NCBI GenBank assembly: GCA_963790335.1
Contig: CAWBOB010000005.1
Span: forward strand, 1 to 64,000
Source of the DNA: JAOUEA01 sp963790335
Lineage (GTDB): Bacteria; Actinomycetota; UBA4738; HRBIN12
DNA length: 64,000 bases
Direction: 5' to 3'
The notes under the pieces were generated by a model. It did not search any database, was not told the DNA's origin, and worked only from the letters and a program-made list of their open reading frames with translations. The translations under genes were made by a program, and so were the position numbers. Below, one piece after another: positions 54,982 to 64,000 of this stretch (its first letter is position 1; each line of letters opens with the position of its first letter).

Positions 54982-56200
54982 ATGACACCCGCCGGCGCCG
55001 AACGATGCTTCGTCGGCTCGGAAGTCGGCACGCTCCGGCGCGTCATGCTGCACCGGCCCGGGCTCGAGCTGAAGCGCCTCACACCGTCGACGGCCCGTGA
55101 GCTGCTGTTCGACGGCGTGCTCTGGGTGAACCGGGCACAAGAGGAGCACGACGCGTTCGCAGGCGCGCTCGCGGCGCGAGGGGTCGAGATCGTCTACCTC
55201 GACGATCTGCTGGCCGACGTGCTCACGCAGCCAGACGTTCGGGCCGAGCTGATCCAGAGCCTCGATCCGGCGCTGCTCGGCCCGACCCTGGGCCCCGAGG
55301 TCCGGGAGTGGCTCATGGCGCTCGGCTCGGCCGAGCTCGCCGAGCACCTGATCGCCGGCGTGACCTTCGACGACCTTCCGTTCACGAGCGACAGCATCGT
55401 GCGGCGCATGGGGCGAGGGTTCGTCGCGACGCCGCTGCCCAACACGCTGTTCATGCGCGACACCTCCGCGTGGATCTACGACGGCGTCTCGATCAGCTCC
55501 ATGGCGATGCCCGCCCGCACCCGGGAGTCCCTGCACCTGTCGGCCGTCTACCGCAACCACCCGATGTTCACCGCATCGTCGTTCGAGGTCTGGAGCGACG
55601 AAGCCCACGCGCCCATGTACCTGGAGGGGGGCGACATCCTCGTGATCGGCAACGGCGCCGTGCTGATCGGCATGGGCGAGCGGACCGATCCGGCCGCGGT
55701 CGAGATCCTGGCGACCCGATTGTTCGCGGCCGGCGCTGCGACCCGCGTGATCGCGGTGGAGATCCCGGCGCAACGCTCGAGCATGCACCTCGACACGGTG
55801 CTCACGATGCTCGACGTCGACGCGTTCACGATCTTCCCCGACGTGCGCGAGACCATGACCACCTACGTGGTCACCCCGGGAGCGCACGGCCTCTCGATCG
55901 AGGAGGACGACGATCTCTTCGCGGCGATCGCGCGCGCACTCGACGTTCCGGCGATCCGGCAGTTCGAGACCGGCGGCGATCGATTCCAGGCGGAGCGCGA
56001 ACAGTGGGACGACGGCAACAACGTGCTCGCGATCGCGCCCGGGCGTGGTCGTGGCCTACGAGCGCAACGTCGACACGAACCAGAAGCTCCGCGACGGCGG
56101 CATCGACGTGATCACGATCGACGGCGAGGAGCTCGGACGGGGGCGCGGCGGCCCCCGCTGCATGTCGTGCCCGATCGAGCGCGACGCCGTCGAGCGCTGA
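54982..56200 (+). CDS. arcA: Arginine deiminase (frameshifted near 56040)
   Basis: This enzyme hydrolyses arginine to citrulline and ammonia. About 406 residues when restored, the usual length. Signatures: SEVGTLRRVMLHRPGLELKR, PNTLFMRDTSAWIYDGVSIS, LEGGDILVIGNGAVLIGMGE, MHLDTVLTMLDVD with the catalytic His, and EREQWDDGNNVLAIAPG. After APG an extra G in GGG shifts the frame; VVVAYERNVDTNQKLRDGG and RGGPRCMSCPIERD, with the nucleophilic Cys, follow to 56200. It is in frame with the methyltransferase upstream. No ornithine carbamoyltransferase or carbamate kinase is nearby, so it is not a full ADI operon. Confidence 0.88.
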
Positions 56201-56243
56201 GCGCACCCCTCCGCACAGCGGGCGGGTCGCGGAACGAGCGGGC

Positions 56244-57084
56244 CTAGGGCACGAGGCCGAACACGGTGCTCGCCGCGCCGGAGCCGTGCCCGTTGCGTGG
56301 CCCCCCGATCACGATCCAGCCCCCGGTCGGCGGCATCTCACCGAGGTTGGTGAGGTTCTCGAGGGTGAACCGGTGGCGGTTGAGCGTGAGCCACGATTCC
56401 ATGAACGAGGCGTCACTCGACGGGTCGGGGCCGAACGTATCGGTGCCGAGCGCCCCCCGCTTCGCGAGCACGCCGGTGTCGATCAGCCACCGCACCGCGA
56501 ACCGCGAGAATCCCGGCTGGCTGAACCTGGCGCCGCGTTGTCCGCAGTTGTAGTAGGTGCGTGCGTTGCGCCCGATCTCGGGACCCCAGAATCGGCCGCA
56601 CCCCGTCCACAGCAGCACGGCCGAGCCTGCGGGCATCTGCCCGTGGGTCGTCTCCCACGCCTGCAGGTCAGCCTTGGTGACCTCGTACTCGGCGTCGGCC
56701 GCCACCTCGTCACGCACGTCGACGACGACCGCCGGCAACACGTAGTCGGCCGCGTCGAGATCCTCGGCGCAGAGCTTGTCCTCGCGGAAGTGGCACGGCG
56801 CGCTGTAGTGCGTGCCGGTGTGCTCGCCTTCCCGCACGTACTGCATGTAGAACCCGTCGTCGGCGACGGTCGCGACCGTCGTGAGCCGGAACGCCGGGTC
56901 GCCTGGGAACAACGGCGTGCGCGCCGGGGCGTTCGTGTGGCTCAGGCTCACCACGCGTGAGAAGCCGGGAAGGGTCGTCGAGTCGTCACCACCGCCGCCG
57001 CGCCTCCCCGACGCGAGCCCCACCGCGAAGCTCGCGGCGACCGATGCGGCCACGACGAACACGCATCACCCTCGTCCTGCGCAT
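56244..57084 (-). CDS. Exported cyclase-family hydrolase (kynurenine-formamidase-like)
   Basis: About 272-280 residues with an N-terminal membrane or signal segment (VAASVAASFAVGLASG). REGEHTGTHYSAPCHF is the H-x-G-T-H-x(3)-P-x-H metal-binding motif of the cyclase/kynurenine formamidase family. PAGSAVLLWTGCGRFWGPEI and the Tyr/Arg-rich stretch after it are also family-like. In most members the second half of the motif has Asp (HIDAPAHF); here it is Tyr-Ser. The best start MRRTRVM at 57084 needs a one-base correction to join the GTG at 57062. Substrate unknown. Confidence 0.75.
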
Positions 57085-57410
57085 GATTCCCCTCCCGCTC
57101 GTGGACGAGACATCGTCGCGCCGCGGGCTCGGTCCGCGCAAGTCGAGCGCGGCTCGGCCGGGGACCACGAGCCGCTCCCCTCCGCCGGATCTCGGGAGGA
57201 GCGACGGGAGCGACGCTCCATCGGGTATCCTCGTGTGGAACGCGCCGATCTCGTGTCGTCACGGGACGCGCGCGCGACGAAGTCTCGCGATCTCCGCTCG
57301 ATCCGCCCGTTCCCGGGCGTTCCTTGCGCACAGGCGCCAGCCCTCGACGCGCACCGAACGACTGCCGGCCCTCGACGAGGGTCACCGAACGGGAGAGGAC
57401 ACACCGAACC

Positions 57411-58685
<1,275 letters not shown>

Positions 58686-58985
58686 CGCCGCGAAGGTGCT
58701 CGGTTCCATGGTGCGAGGGAAACGCTTCACGCGTCCGAGCCGTCTGAACGCCGAGTCGGTCGAGGTCGACGAGGTCAAGGGCTGGCTCCGCGAGGCGATC
58801 GCCGACCCCACATCGGCCGATTCCAAGTTCATGGTGGAGCGCGCCTACTACAAGCTCCGCACGCTCGCGCCCGCCTGAGCACGCGCACACGGCCTCCCCC
58901 GCGAGAGCGTGGTCGGAGACCTGTGCCGAGGTGCCGGGGACCGATGGCCGATGCGTCGCTGCCCGGCGAGGCGCACACTCGTCTC

Positions 58986-59196
58986 ATGAACGACCCGGCT
59001 TACCTGTCAGCACGTCGATGTCGCGCTCTCCCTGCAACAGATGATCCGGGAGCGCGAGACCGCGCGCGGCGGCTTCCCGGCCACGGTGGCGATCGGCGAG
59101 GCCTGCGGCAGGCCGTCGATCGGCTCGGTCGAAACCGACGGCGTTCGTCATCGGTTCTGCGCCGATCACGTGTTGGAAGAGCGCATCTCCCGGTAG
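58986..59196 (+). CDS. Small hypothetical protein, frame broken near 59015 (about 70 aa)
   Basis: MNDPAYLSA, then after a one-base step VDVALSLQQMIRERETARGG, FPATVAIGEACGRPSIGSVE and RFCADHVLEERISR to a stop at 59196. The composition is clearly protein-like, with two Cys and two His near the end that could bind metal. Without the correction only the last 52 residues are open (ATG 59041). Its tail overlaps the convergent glycoside hydrolase by 31 bases. No family recognised. Confidence 0.5.
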
Positions 59197-60399
59197 CGCC
59201 CGTACAGACGGGTGAGCTCGGTCGGTGGATCGAGCCAGTACGCCGCCTGATCGATGTCGATGAACGCGTCGGGGCCATGACCGGCACCGGCGTCCACCCG
59301 TGGCCGTCCGGCGAGGGCCGAGATCTGGGCGAGGGCCGGCTTGGCCGATCCGTCCGAACGCCACAACCCGAAGGACCGCTCGTGCGTCGCCTCGTCCAGG
59401 GGAGGCTCGGCCCAGCGCTCGGACACGTAGTCCGCGTGGCACCAGACCATGGCTCCCGTGCACCCGGCGAGGCGAAGGCCTTCCAGCACGAGCCCCGTGT
59501 AGCGGGCGGCCTCGGCTTCCCCGACCAGCGCCGGACCATGTGGATCATCGTCGACGTCTGCCGGAACGCCGACCGGCGCGGTCGGCAGTCCGAACTCGCT
59601 GAACAGCACGTCTGCGCCGCCGCCCAGCCACCGGGTCACGTGAGCCAGGAACGGCACGAGGTGCTCATCGGTGGCGCCGCCGGCCCACGGCGCGTAGATC
59701 GGGTAGCCGTGCATCGTGAGGAAGTCGCACACCTCGGCGGCCTCCCCCGGACCGATCATGCGGTCCTGTTCCAGGTCTTCCATGTGCAGCCCGATGGTGA
59801 TCTCGGTCCCGGGATCGGCGGTCCTGATCGCCTGCGTCATGCGGCCGAGCCAGCCCTCGGCCGTGCTCGCGGTCGGGGGGCACGACGCAGTTCGAGTTCT
59901 CGTTGCCGAGATCCCACGCCCAGAGCGCGCGATGGCCTGCGAGCGCGCCCGCGGCTTCCCGCGCGAGCACCGCCTGCGCACGCACCATGCCCGGATCGGC
60001 GTACCACGAGCGCAGACCCTCGGCGACGATGCGGCCGCCGCTCACGACCCGGAAGCGAGGGTCTCGTGCGATGCCCCCGAGCGCCCACCCGGGGATCCAG
60101 TTGACACCGCTCATGTGGCCCGTGAACAGGGTGGGCATGAGGCTCAGCCCCGCGTCCGCGGCGGCGTCGGCCACCTGCACGAGCCGCCGGAGCGCACCGC
60201 GATCGACCCTGCCGGGCTCTGGCTGGAAGGTTTCCCACAGCAGGAAGATGCGTACCGAGTCCAGACCGCTCGCGGCGATGACCGCGAGGTCGCGCGAGAC
60301 CTCGCCGAGGTCGAAGCTCGACCACCATGCCATGGCCGTGCGTGCCGGCCAGTAGTTGACGCCGAGCCGGAACGCTTCGCCCGGCGGATCAGCTCGCAC
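59166..60399 (-). CDS. GH5-like glycoside hydrolase, cytosolic (frameshifted near 59880)
   Basis: About 410 residues, TIM barrel. RLGVNYWPARTAMAWWSSFD begins the barrel. ALWAWDLGNENSNC carries the acid/base Glu (NE) and, after the break, LFSEFGLPTAPVG the nucleophile Glu. HMEDLEQDRMIG and FLTMHGYPIYAPWAGG are further active-site loops. No signal peptide, unlike the GH5 fusion at 30-34 kb, so the substrate is probably an intracellular glycoside or glycolipid. GTG 60399 overlaps the glycosyltransferase stop by 11 bases, so the two enzymes are made together. Confidence 0.8.
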
Positions 60400-61483
60400 G
60401 GCGGACGGGCGCGTGCGTGGTGCTCGGATCGACGATGCGCCGGTAGAGCGCGAGGTAGTCCTCGACCATGCGCGAGACATCGAACCGCGGGTGCATCGAC
60501 GCCCGGACCGCCTCCCGCTCCATCAGGCGCGCCTCGCCGACGGCCCGCACCGCGTCGTCGATCGTGTCGACCAGGAACCCGTTGACGCCGTCGCGCACGA
60601 TCTCGGGCATGGAGCCGCGGCGGTTCGCCACGACCGGCGTGCCGCACGCCATCGCCTCGACGACGCTGAATCCGAACGGCTCCTCGAAGTTCACCAGGTG
60701 CAGCAGGGCCGCGGCGCCGCCGAGGAGCTCGGCGCGATCGGACGGACCGACCGAGCCGACGTAGGCGACGCGTTCCCCGTCGATATGGGGCTCGACACGT
60801 TCGGCGAAGTACTCGGCGTCCTGCACGATGCCGGCGATCGTGAGCGGAAGGTTGGAGCGCCGTGCCACCTCGATCGCCTCGGCCACTCCCTTGTCGGGGT
60901 GGATGCGTCCGAACACGAGCAAGGAGTCGACCGTCGGTGCTCCCAGCGGGAAGGCGGCCGTGTCGATGCCGTGATGGATCGTCGCGGCGTAGTCGAGACG
61001 CTCGTCGCGGTCGGCGTCGCTGATCGCGACGTAGTGGCTCCGGTGCGCGTAGCGCTCGAACACCGGCACGATGCGGTCCGACGAGAAACCGTGGATCGTC
61101 GTCACGACGGGCGTCTCGACGAGGCCGCTGTATGTCAGCGGCAGGAAATCGAAGTTGTTGTGGATCAGGTCGAACTCGTCGGCTCGCTCGAACACCGAGG
61201 CGATGTGCAGGCCTTCCCAGACCTTGGGATCGAGGCTCGCATCCTCGGAGTAGCCGGTGGGCGCAGTGGCGACGTGCCGGGCGGAGGTGATCGAATCGGC
61301 CGTCGCGAACAGGGTCACGTCGACGCCTCGCTGGACCAGACCCTCGGTGAGGAGCGAGACGAACTGCTCCCACGGTCCGTAGTGACGCGGAGGCACGCGC
61401 CACGAGATGGGCGCGAGCATCGCCACGCGAAGCTCACGCCAGGTGAGGGGTCGAGCTGAAGCGTCGGAAGCGGACATCGCCAT
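60389..61483 (-). CDS. GT4-family glycosyltransferase
   Basis: This 364-residue GT-B fold enzyme uses an activated sugar donor. The N-terminal half (VAMLAPISWRVPPRHYGPWE with the Gly-rich acceptor loop, FDLIHNNFDFLPL) binds acceptor. The C-terminal half has LLVFGRIHPDKGVAEAIEVA and EEPFGFSVVEAMACGTPVVA, the E-x7-E donor signature. Such proteins build trehalose-, mannose- or glucosylglycerate-type compounds and glycolipids. Overlap with the GH5-like gene suggests a make-and-trim pair on one glycan. The frame is intact. Confidence 0.88.
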   Translation of the reverse strand: MAMSASDASARPLTWRELRVAMLAPISWRVPPRHYGPWEQFVSLLTEGLVQRGVDVTLFATADSITSARHVATAPTGYSEDASLDPKVWEGLHIASVFERADEFDLIHNNFDFLPLTYSGLVETPVVTTIHGFSSDRIVPVFERYAHRSHYVAISDADRDERLDYAATIHHGIDTAAFPLGAPTVDSLLVFGRIHPDKGVAEAIEVARRSNLPLTIAGIVQDAEYFAERVEPHIDGERVAYVGSVGPSDRAELLGGAAALLHLVNFEEPFGFSVVEAMACGTPVVANRRGSMPEIVRDGVNGFLVDTIDDAVRAVGEARLMEREAVRASMHPRFDVSRMVEDYLALYRRIVDPSTTHAPVRRAS

Positions 61484-61503
61484 GCGAGGGTAACCGCTCC
61501 CTC

Positions 61504-61520
61504 GGCGGGCGAAACCCGCC
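61504..61520 (-). terminator. Small hairpin after the Lys-rich gene
   Basis: GGCGGG at 61504-61509 pairs with CCCGCC at 61515-61520 around CGAAA, 33 bases past the Lys-rich gene's stop. It is short, so the call is weak. Confidence 0.4.
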
Positions 61521-61552
61521 CCCTGCGCGGCAGGCGGTGTCGAGGTCGCGGG

Positions 61553-61654
61553 CTACTTGCTGCCCTTGGCCTTCTTGGCCGCGCGCTTCTCCTTCAGCGT
61601 CTTGCTCGCCGCCGTCTTCGAGCCCTTGCCACCGCCCTTGTCCTTGCTGGCCAT
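61553..61654 (-). CDS. Lys/Ala-rich mini-protein (33 aa)
   Basis: MASKDKGGGKGSKTAASKTL followed by KEKRAAKKAKGSK and a stop: highly basic, disordered, with no hydrophobic core. AAAGGAG lies seven bases before ATG 61654, and a hairpin follows the stop, so expression is likely. Similar short basic proteins occur in many actinobacteria and may bind nucleic acid; function unknown. It was found by reading the strand, since it is shorter than usual gene-calling limits. Confidence 0.7.
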   Translation of the reverse strand: MASKDKGGGKGSKTAASKTLKEKRAAKKAKGSK

Positions 61655-61802
61655 GACCGCTCCTTTCCTGGTCCGGTTCGGTTCGCCCGTGTCGCTCCCT
61701 ACCATGCCACACACGGCGGCCGTCGTGCCGTCATCGTCCGGCGATCGGGCACCCGCCTCCCGGCCCGCGCCGAGAGCCGGTCGCGGCTAGGCTGGCCCGG
61801 CC

Positions 61803-62283
61803 ATGGCCGTCCTCGTCGAGATCATCGAGCTGCGCGTGCTGGACGGGCCGAACCTGTACTTCCCGCGGCCCGCGGTGAAGCTCTCCCTCGCCGTACCCGG
61901 GTGGCTGCGGGCGACCGAGCCGCGTCTCGCGCGCATGGCGACCGACATGCAGCTCACGGGACGCGCGCAGCCAGGTTCGCGGTCGAGCGAGCAGCGCCGC
62001 CGCTTCACCGCTCGGGTGGCAGCGCACGTCACGCGGTCGATCGCCCGGGCCGCCCACGTGCACCTGGCCGTGCGCGTCCGCCCGGGGCCGGGTACCGACG
62101 CGATCGTGGTCGCGTTCCCGTGGCGGCGACGCGACGTGGCCGAGGCGCTCGCCCGTCAGGTCGCCGCGACGATGCGCGATCTGCTGGGCACGCGTCGGTC
62201 GCTCGCCGGCCTGGTCGACGAGGCGGCCGAGCGCATCGAGGCCGTCGAGCCGGGAGAGACGCCGAACGGTGACCGACCCGACG
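61803..62283 (+). CDS. Cyanophycin-synthetase N-terminal-domain-like protein
   Basis: About 155 residues: VEIIELRVLDGPNLYFPRPA, then VKLSLAVPGWL, resembles the N-terminal domain of cyanophycin synthetase (typical LRGPN..., which in CphA primes the elongating peptide). HVTRSIARAAHVHLAVRVRP and RRDVAEALARQVAATMRDLL follow. The frame stays open into the Mur ligase gene, but the family-like sequence ends near ETPNG, where the GTG of the ligase overlaps. I therefore end it at about 62283. A one-base error hiding a direct fusion is possible. Confidence 0.65.
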
Positions 62284-63525
62284 ATCCCCGTCGTCGCCGT
62301 GACGGGCACGAACGGCAAGACCACGACGGTGCGGCTGCTCGCCCACATCGTTCGCACGAGCGGGCAGAGCGTCGCGTACTCCTCGACCGACGGCGTCTTC
62401 CGCGACGGGGTGCTCGTGGAGGCAGGCGACTACTCCGGCTTCGGGGGCGCGCAGATGGCGCTGTCACAACCGGGCATCGACATCGCGATCCTCGAGACCG
62501 CTCGGGGGGGCATCCTGCTGCGCGGCATCGGCACGTCGCACAACGACGTTTCGGTCGTCACGAACGTCTCGGCCGACCACCTGGGGCTGCACGGCATCGA
62601 GACGCTCGATCAGCTCGCCGAGGTCAAGGCCGCGATCACCACGATCACGAGACCCTCCGGCTTCCACGTGCTGAACGCGGACGACCCGCGCGTGCTGGCC
62701 ATGAACCGCCGGGCCGGAGGCCGGCCGTTCATGTGCTCGCTCGACCCGCATCATCCGGCGTTGCGTGAGGCGCTCGCCGACGGGGGGCGAGCCCTCACCG
62801 TGCTCGACCGGAGCCTCGCCGAGCTCGGCCGCCGCGGCTCGCGGAGGTTCGTCGACCTCGAGCAGGTGCCGATGACGCTCGCCGGCATCGCGTCGCAGCA
62901 CGTGCACAACGCGATGTCGGCCACGGCGGCGGCGCTCGCGATCGGACTCCCACGGCACTCCATCGTCGAGGGGCTGCGGACCTTCCTGCCCGATGCCGAG
63001 GCGAACCCCGGCCGTGCCAACGTGTACGAGCTCGGTGAACGCGTGATCGTGCTCGACTACGCGCACAACGAAGCCGGCATCGACGGGCTCGCCGAGATCG
63101 CTCGAGGGCTCTGCGCGCCGGGAGGCGAGACGTGGCTCGCCTTCGGCACGGCCGGGGACCGCGACGACGAGCTCCTGCACGGACTCGGCTACCGAGCGGC
63201 CCGCGGGGCCGACCACGTGGTCATCGCGGAACTCCATCGCTACCTGCGCGGGCGCGACCCCGACGACCTCGTGAGCCGGCTCCGGGCCGGCGCGCTCGAC
63301 GGCGGCGCCGACGACGTGCCGGCTCGGCCCGACGAGGTGTCGGCGCTCCGATTCATGCTCGATCGCTCGAGGTCCCGTGACGTGTTGGCGATCACCGCGC
63401 TCGCGCAGCGCCCGGAGATGTTCGCGTTGCTCGACGACGAGCTCGGCGCGCGGCGGGCCGACCCCGAGGCCGTGCGAGCGCTCGTCCGCCGCGCTCGGCC
63501 CGGCCGACGGCTCAACCGTCGGTAG
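62269..63525 (+). CDS. Mur-ligase-family protein, CphA C-terminal-like, no ATP-grasp domain
   Basis: This 418-residue protein has IPVVAVTGTNGKTTTVRLLA, the ATP P-loop of Mur ligases, then DIAILETARGGILLRGIG and VVTNVSADHLGLHGIETLDQ, which match the cyanophycin-synthetase type of ligase centre. VIVLDYAHNEAGIDGLAEIA and AFGTAGDRDDELLHGLG follow in the third domain. A true cyanophycin synthetase is one chain of N-domain, ATP-grasp and Mur ligase, about 870 residues; here the ATP-grasp is absent and the N-domain is a separate gene. It should form one kind of amide bond only. GTG 62269 overlaps the upstream gene. Confidence 0.82.
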   Translation: MTDPTIPVVAVTGTNGKTTTVRLLAHIVRTSGQSVAYSSTDGVFRDGVLVEAGDYSGFGGAQMALSQPGIDIAILETARGGILLRGIGTSHNDVSVVTNVSADHLGLHGIETLDQLAEVKAAITTITRPSGFHVLNADDPRVLAMNRRAGGRPFMCSLDPHHPALREALADGGRALTVLDRSLAELGRRGSRRFVDLEQVPMTLAGIASQHVHNAMSATAAALAIGLPRHSIVEGLRTFLPDAEANPGRANVYELGERVIVLDYAHNEAGIDGLAEIARGLCAPGGETWLAFGTAGDRDDELLHGLGYRAARGADHVVIAELHRYLRGRDPDDLVSRLRAGALDGGADDVPARPDEVSALRFMLDRSRSRDVLAITALAQRPEMFALLDDELGARRADPEAVRALVRRARPGRRLNRR

Positions 63526-64000
63526 CGCGATCCGCGTCGAAGGGGCGCGCCGCCGAACGCCGGGACTCGATCTCGTCCCACACCTCCGCAGCCTGGTCGA
63601 CGCAGAGCACCACCAGATCGCCCGGACGGCTGCGATCGAGTGCCGACCGACAGGCCTCGAGCTCGTCGGTGATGATCTCCGCGGCGCCCACCCGGGCGCC
63701 CTGCGCGCGTGCCTCGTCGAGGCCCTGCATCACGAGCGCTCCGGTCTCGCCGCGCTCACGCCCCCTGGTGTGCACGTCCTCCCGGACGATGACCTCGTCG
63801 AAGTACCGGGCGGCGACACGGCCGAGCTCGCGCATGTCGTCGTCACGACGGTCTCCCGCGGTGGCCACCACCGCGACGCGCAGGTTGGCCGACCACGACG
63901 GCGCGCTCGGGTGCTCGACGGGTGAGCTCGCGGTCATGCGCTCGACGAAGTCGCCCACGGTCTGCAGTCCCGCGGCGTTGTGCGCGTAGTCGAGCAGCAC
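63512..64000 (-). CDS. cphA: Cyanophycin synthetase, C-terminal part (cut by window edge)
   Basis: These 162 residues are the last part of a larger gene that begins beyond 64000. LLDYAHNAAGLQTVGDFVER, then VAVVATAGDRRDDDMRELG, RYFDEVIVREDVHTRGRERG, LEACRSALDRSRPGDLVVLC and the end are the third Mur-ligase domain of cyanophycin synthetase, which adds arginine to the aspartate backbone. The final codons overlap the neighbouring Mur ligase's stop by 14 bases (convergent). The ATP-grasp half cannot be checked here. Confidence 0.78.
   Translation of the reverse strand: MLLDYAHNAAGLQTVGDFVERMTASSPVEHPSAPSWSANLRVAVVATAGDRRDDDMRELGRVAARYFDEVIVREDVHTRGRERGETGALVMQGLDEARAQGARVGAAEIITDELEACRSALDRSRPGDLVVLCVDQAAEVWDEIESRRSAARPFDADRATDG

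Noticed and set aside
54982..56200. Dimethylarginine dimethylaminohydrolase instead of arginine deiminase
   Set aside because: The length, the EREQWDDGNN block and the RCMSCPI ending are those of ArcA-type deiminases.

Overview
The window is GC-rich DNA whose gene content looks like Actinomycetota. The main pointers are a Holin-X/DUF3618 envelope operon, a DUF1918 protein with an AKKAT tail, cyclase-domain/TPR regulators, PemK/RHH modules and GTG starts that are sometimes leaderless. Nothing here fixes genus or species, and no rRNA, tRNA or CRISPR array was seen. The most important practical point is that at least 25 conserved proteins break into two or three frames at single-base steps. Several of the breaks sit in short homopolymers, which looks like uncorrected consensus error rather than decay. 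I therefore give such genes one span and name the approximate break points. Layout, left part. 0-6.4 kb carries two nucleotide-cyclase-domain regulators with opposite domain order, then a DUF2975 membrane protein with its Cro/C1 repressor. 6.4-13 kb carries DNA polymerase IV, a secreted vanadium haloperoxidase-like protein, a tandem GNAT, a DapA-like lyase overlapping a FAD amine oxidase, and a small membrane protein. 13-14.4 kb holds two copper-binding cupredoxin lipoproteins. Layout, middle part. 14.7-36 kb is an accessory, repeat-rich region. It contains a DivIVA-like coiled-coil protein and remnants of DUF262, phosphoglycerate mutase/NAD(P)HX dehydratase and a VOC protein. It also contains a cassette (small beta protein, VOC protein, acidic disordered protein) present twice, an MMPL transporter, and many secreted beta-propeller proteins (two RCC1, three PD40/TolB-like). 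One of these is a giant GH5-RCC1-FN3-PD40 fusion. 36-39.7 kb has a possible PD-(D/E)XK nuclease, an RHH/PemK toxin-antitoxin pair with a clear palindromic operator, and a RecQ-type helicase. Layout, right part. 39.8-41 kb is the Holin-X/DUF3618 operon. 41.2-53.5 kb has another PD40 protein, an SRPBCC protein, a flavoprotein oxidoreductase, a probably leaderless HTH-nucleotidyltransferase module, a SulP-STAS-cNMP transporter, a sulfatase, a LURP-one-like protein, further propellers and a bactofilin-like membrane protein. 53.5-64 kb has a YczE-type membrane protein, a methyltransferase running in frame into arginine deiminase, a cyclase-family hydrolase, a DEAD-box helicase, a GT4/GH5 pair, and a two-piece cyanophycin-synthetase-like Mur ligase without an ATP-grasp domain. 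That last pair converges on the 3' end of what looks like a true cyanophycin synthetase cut by the window edge. The best candidates for something new are the split Mur-ligase locus, the HTH-nucleotidyltransferase module, the secreted propeller cluster with its GH5 fusion, and the permuted duplicated cassette.
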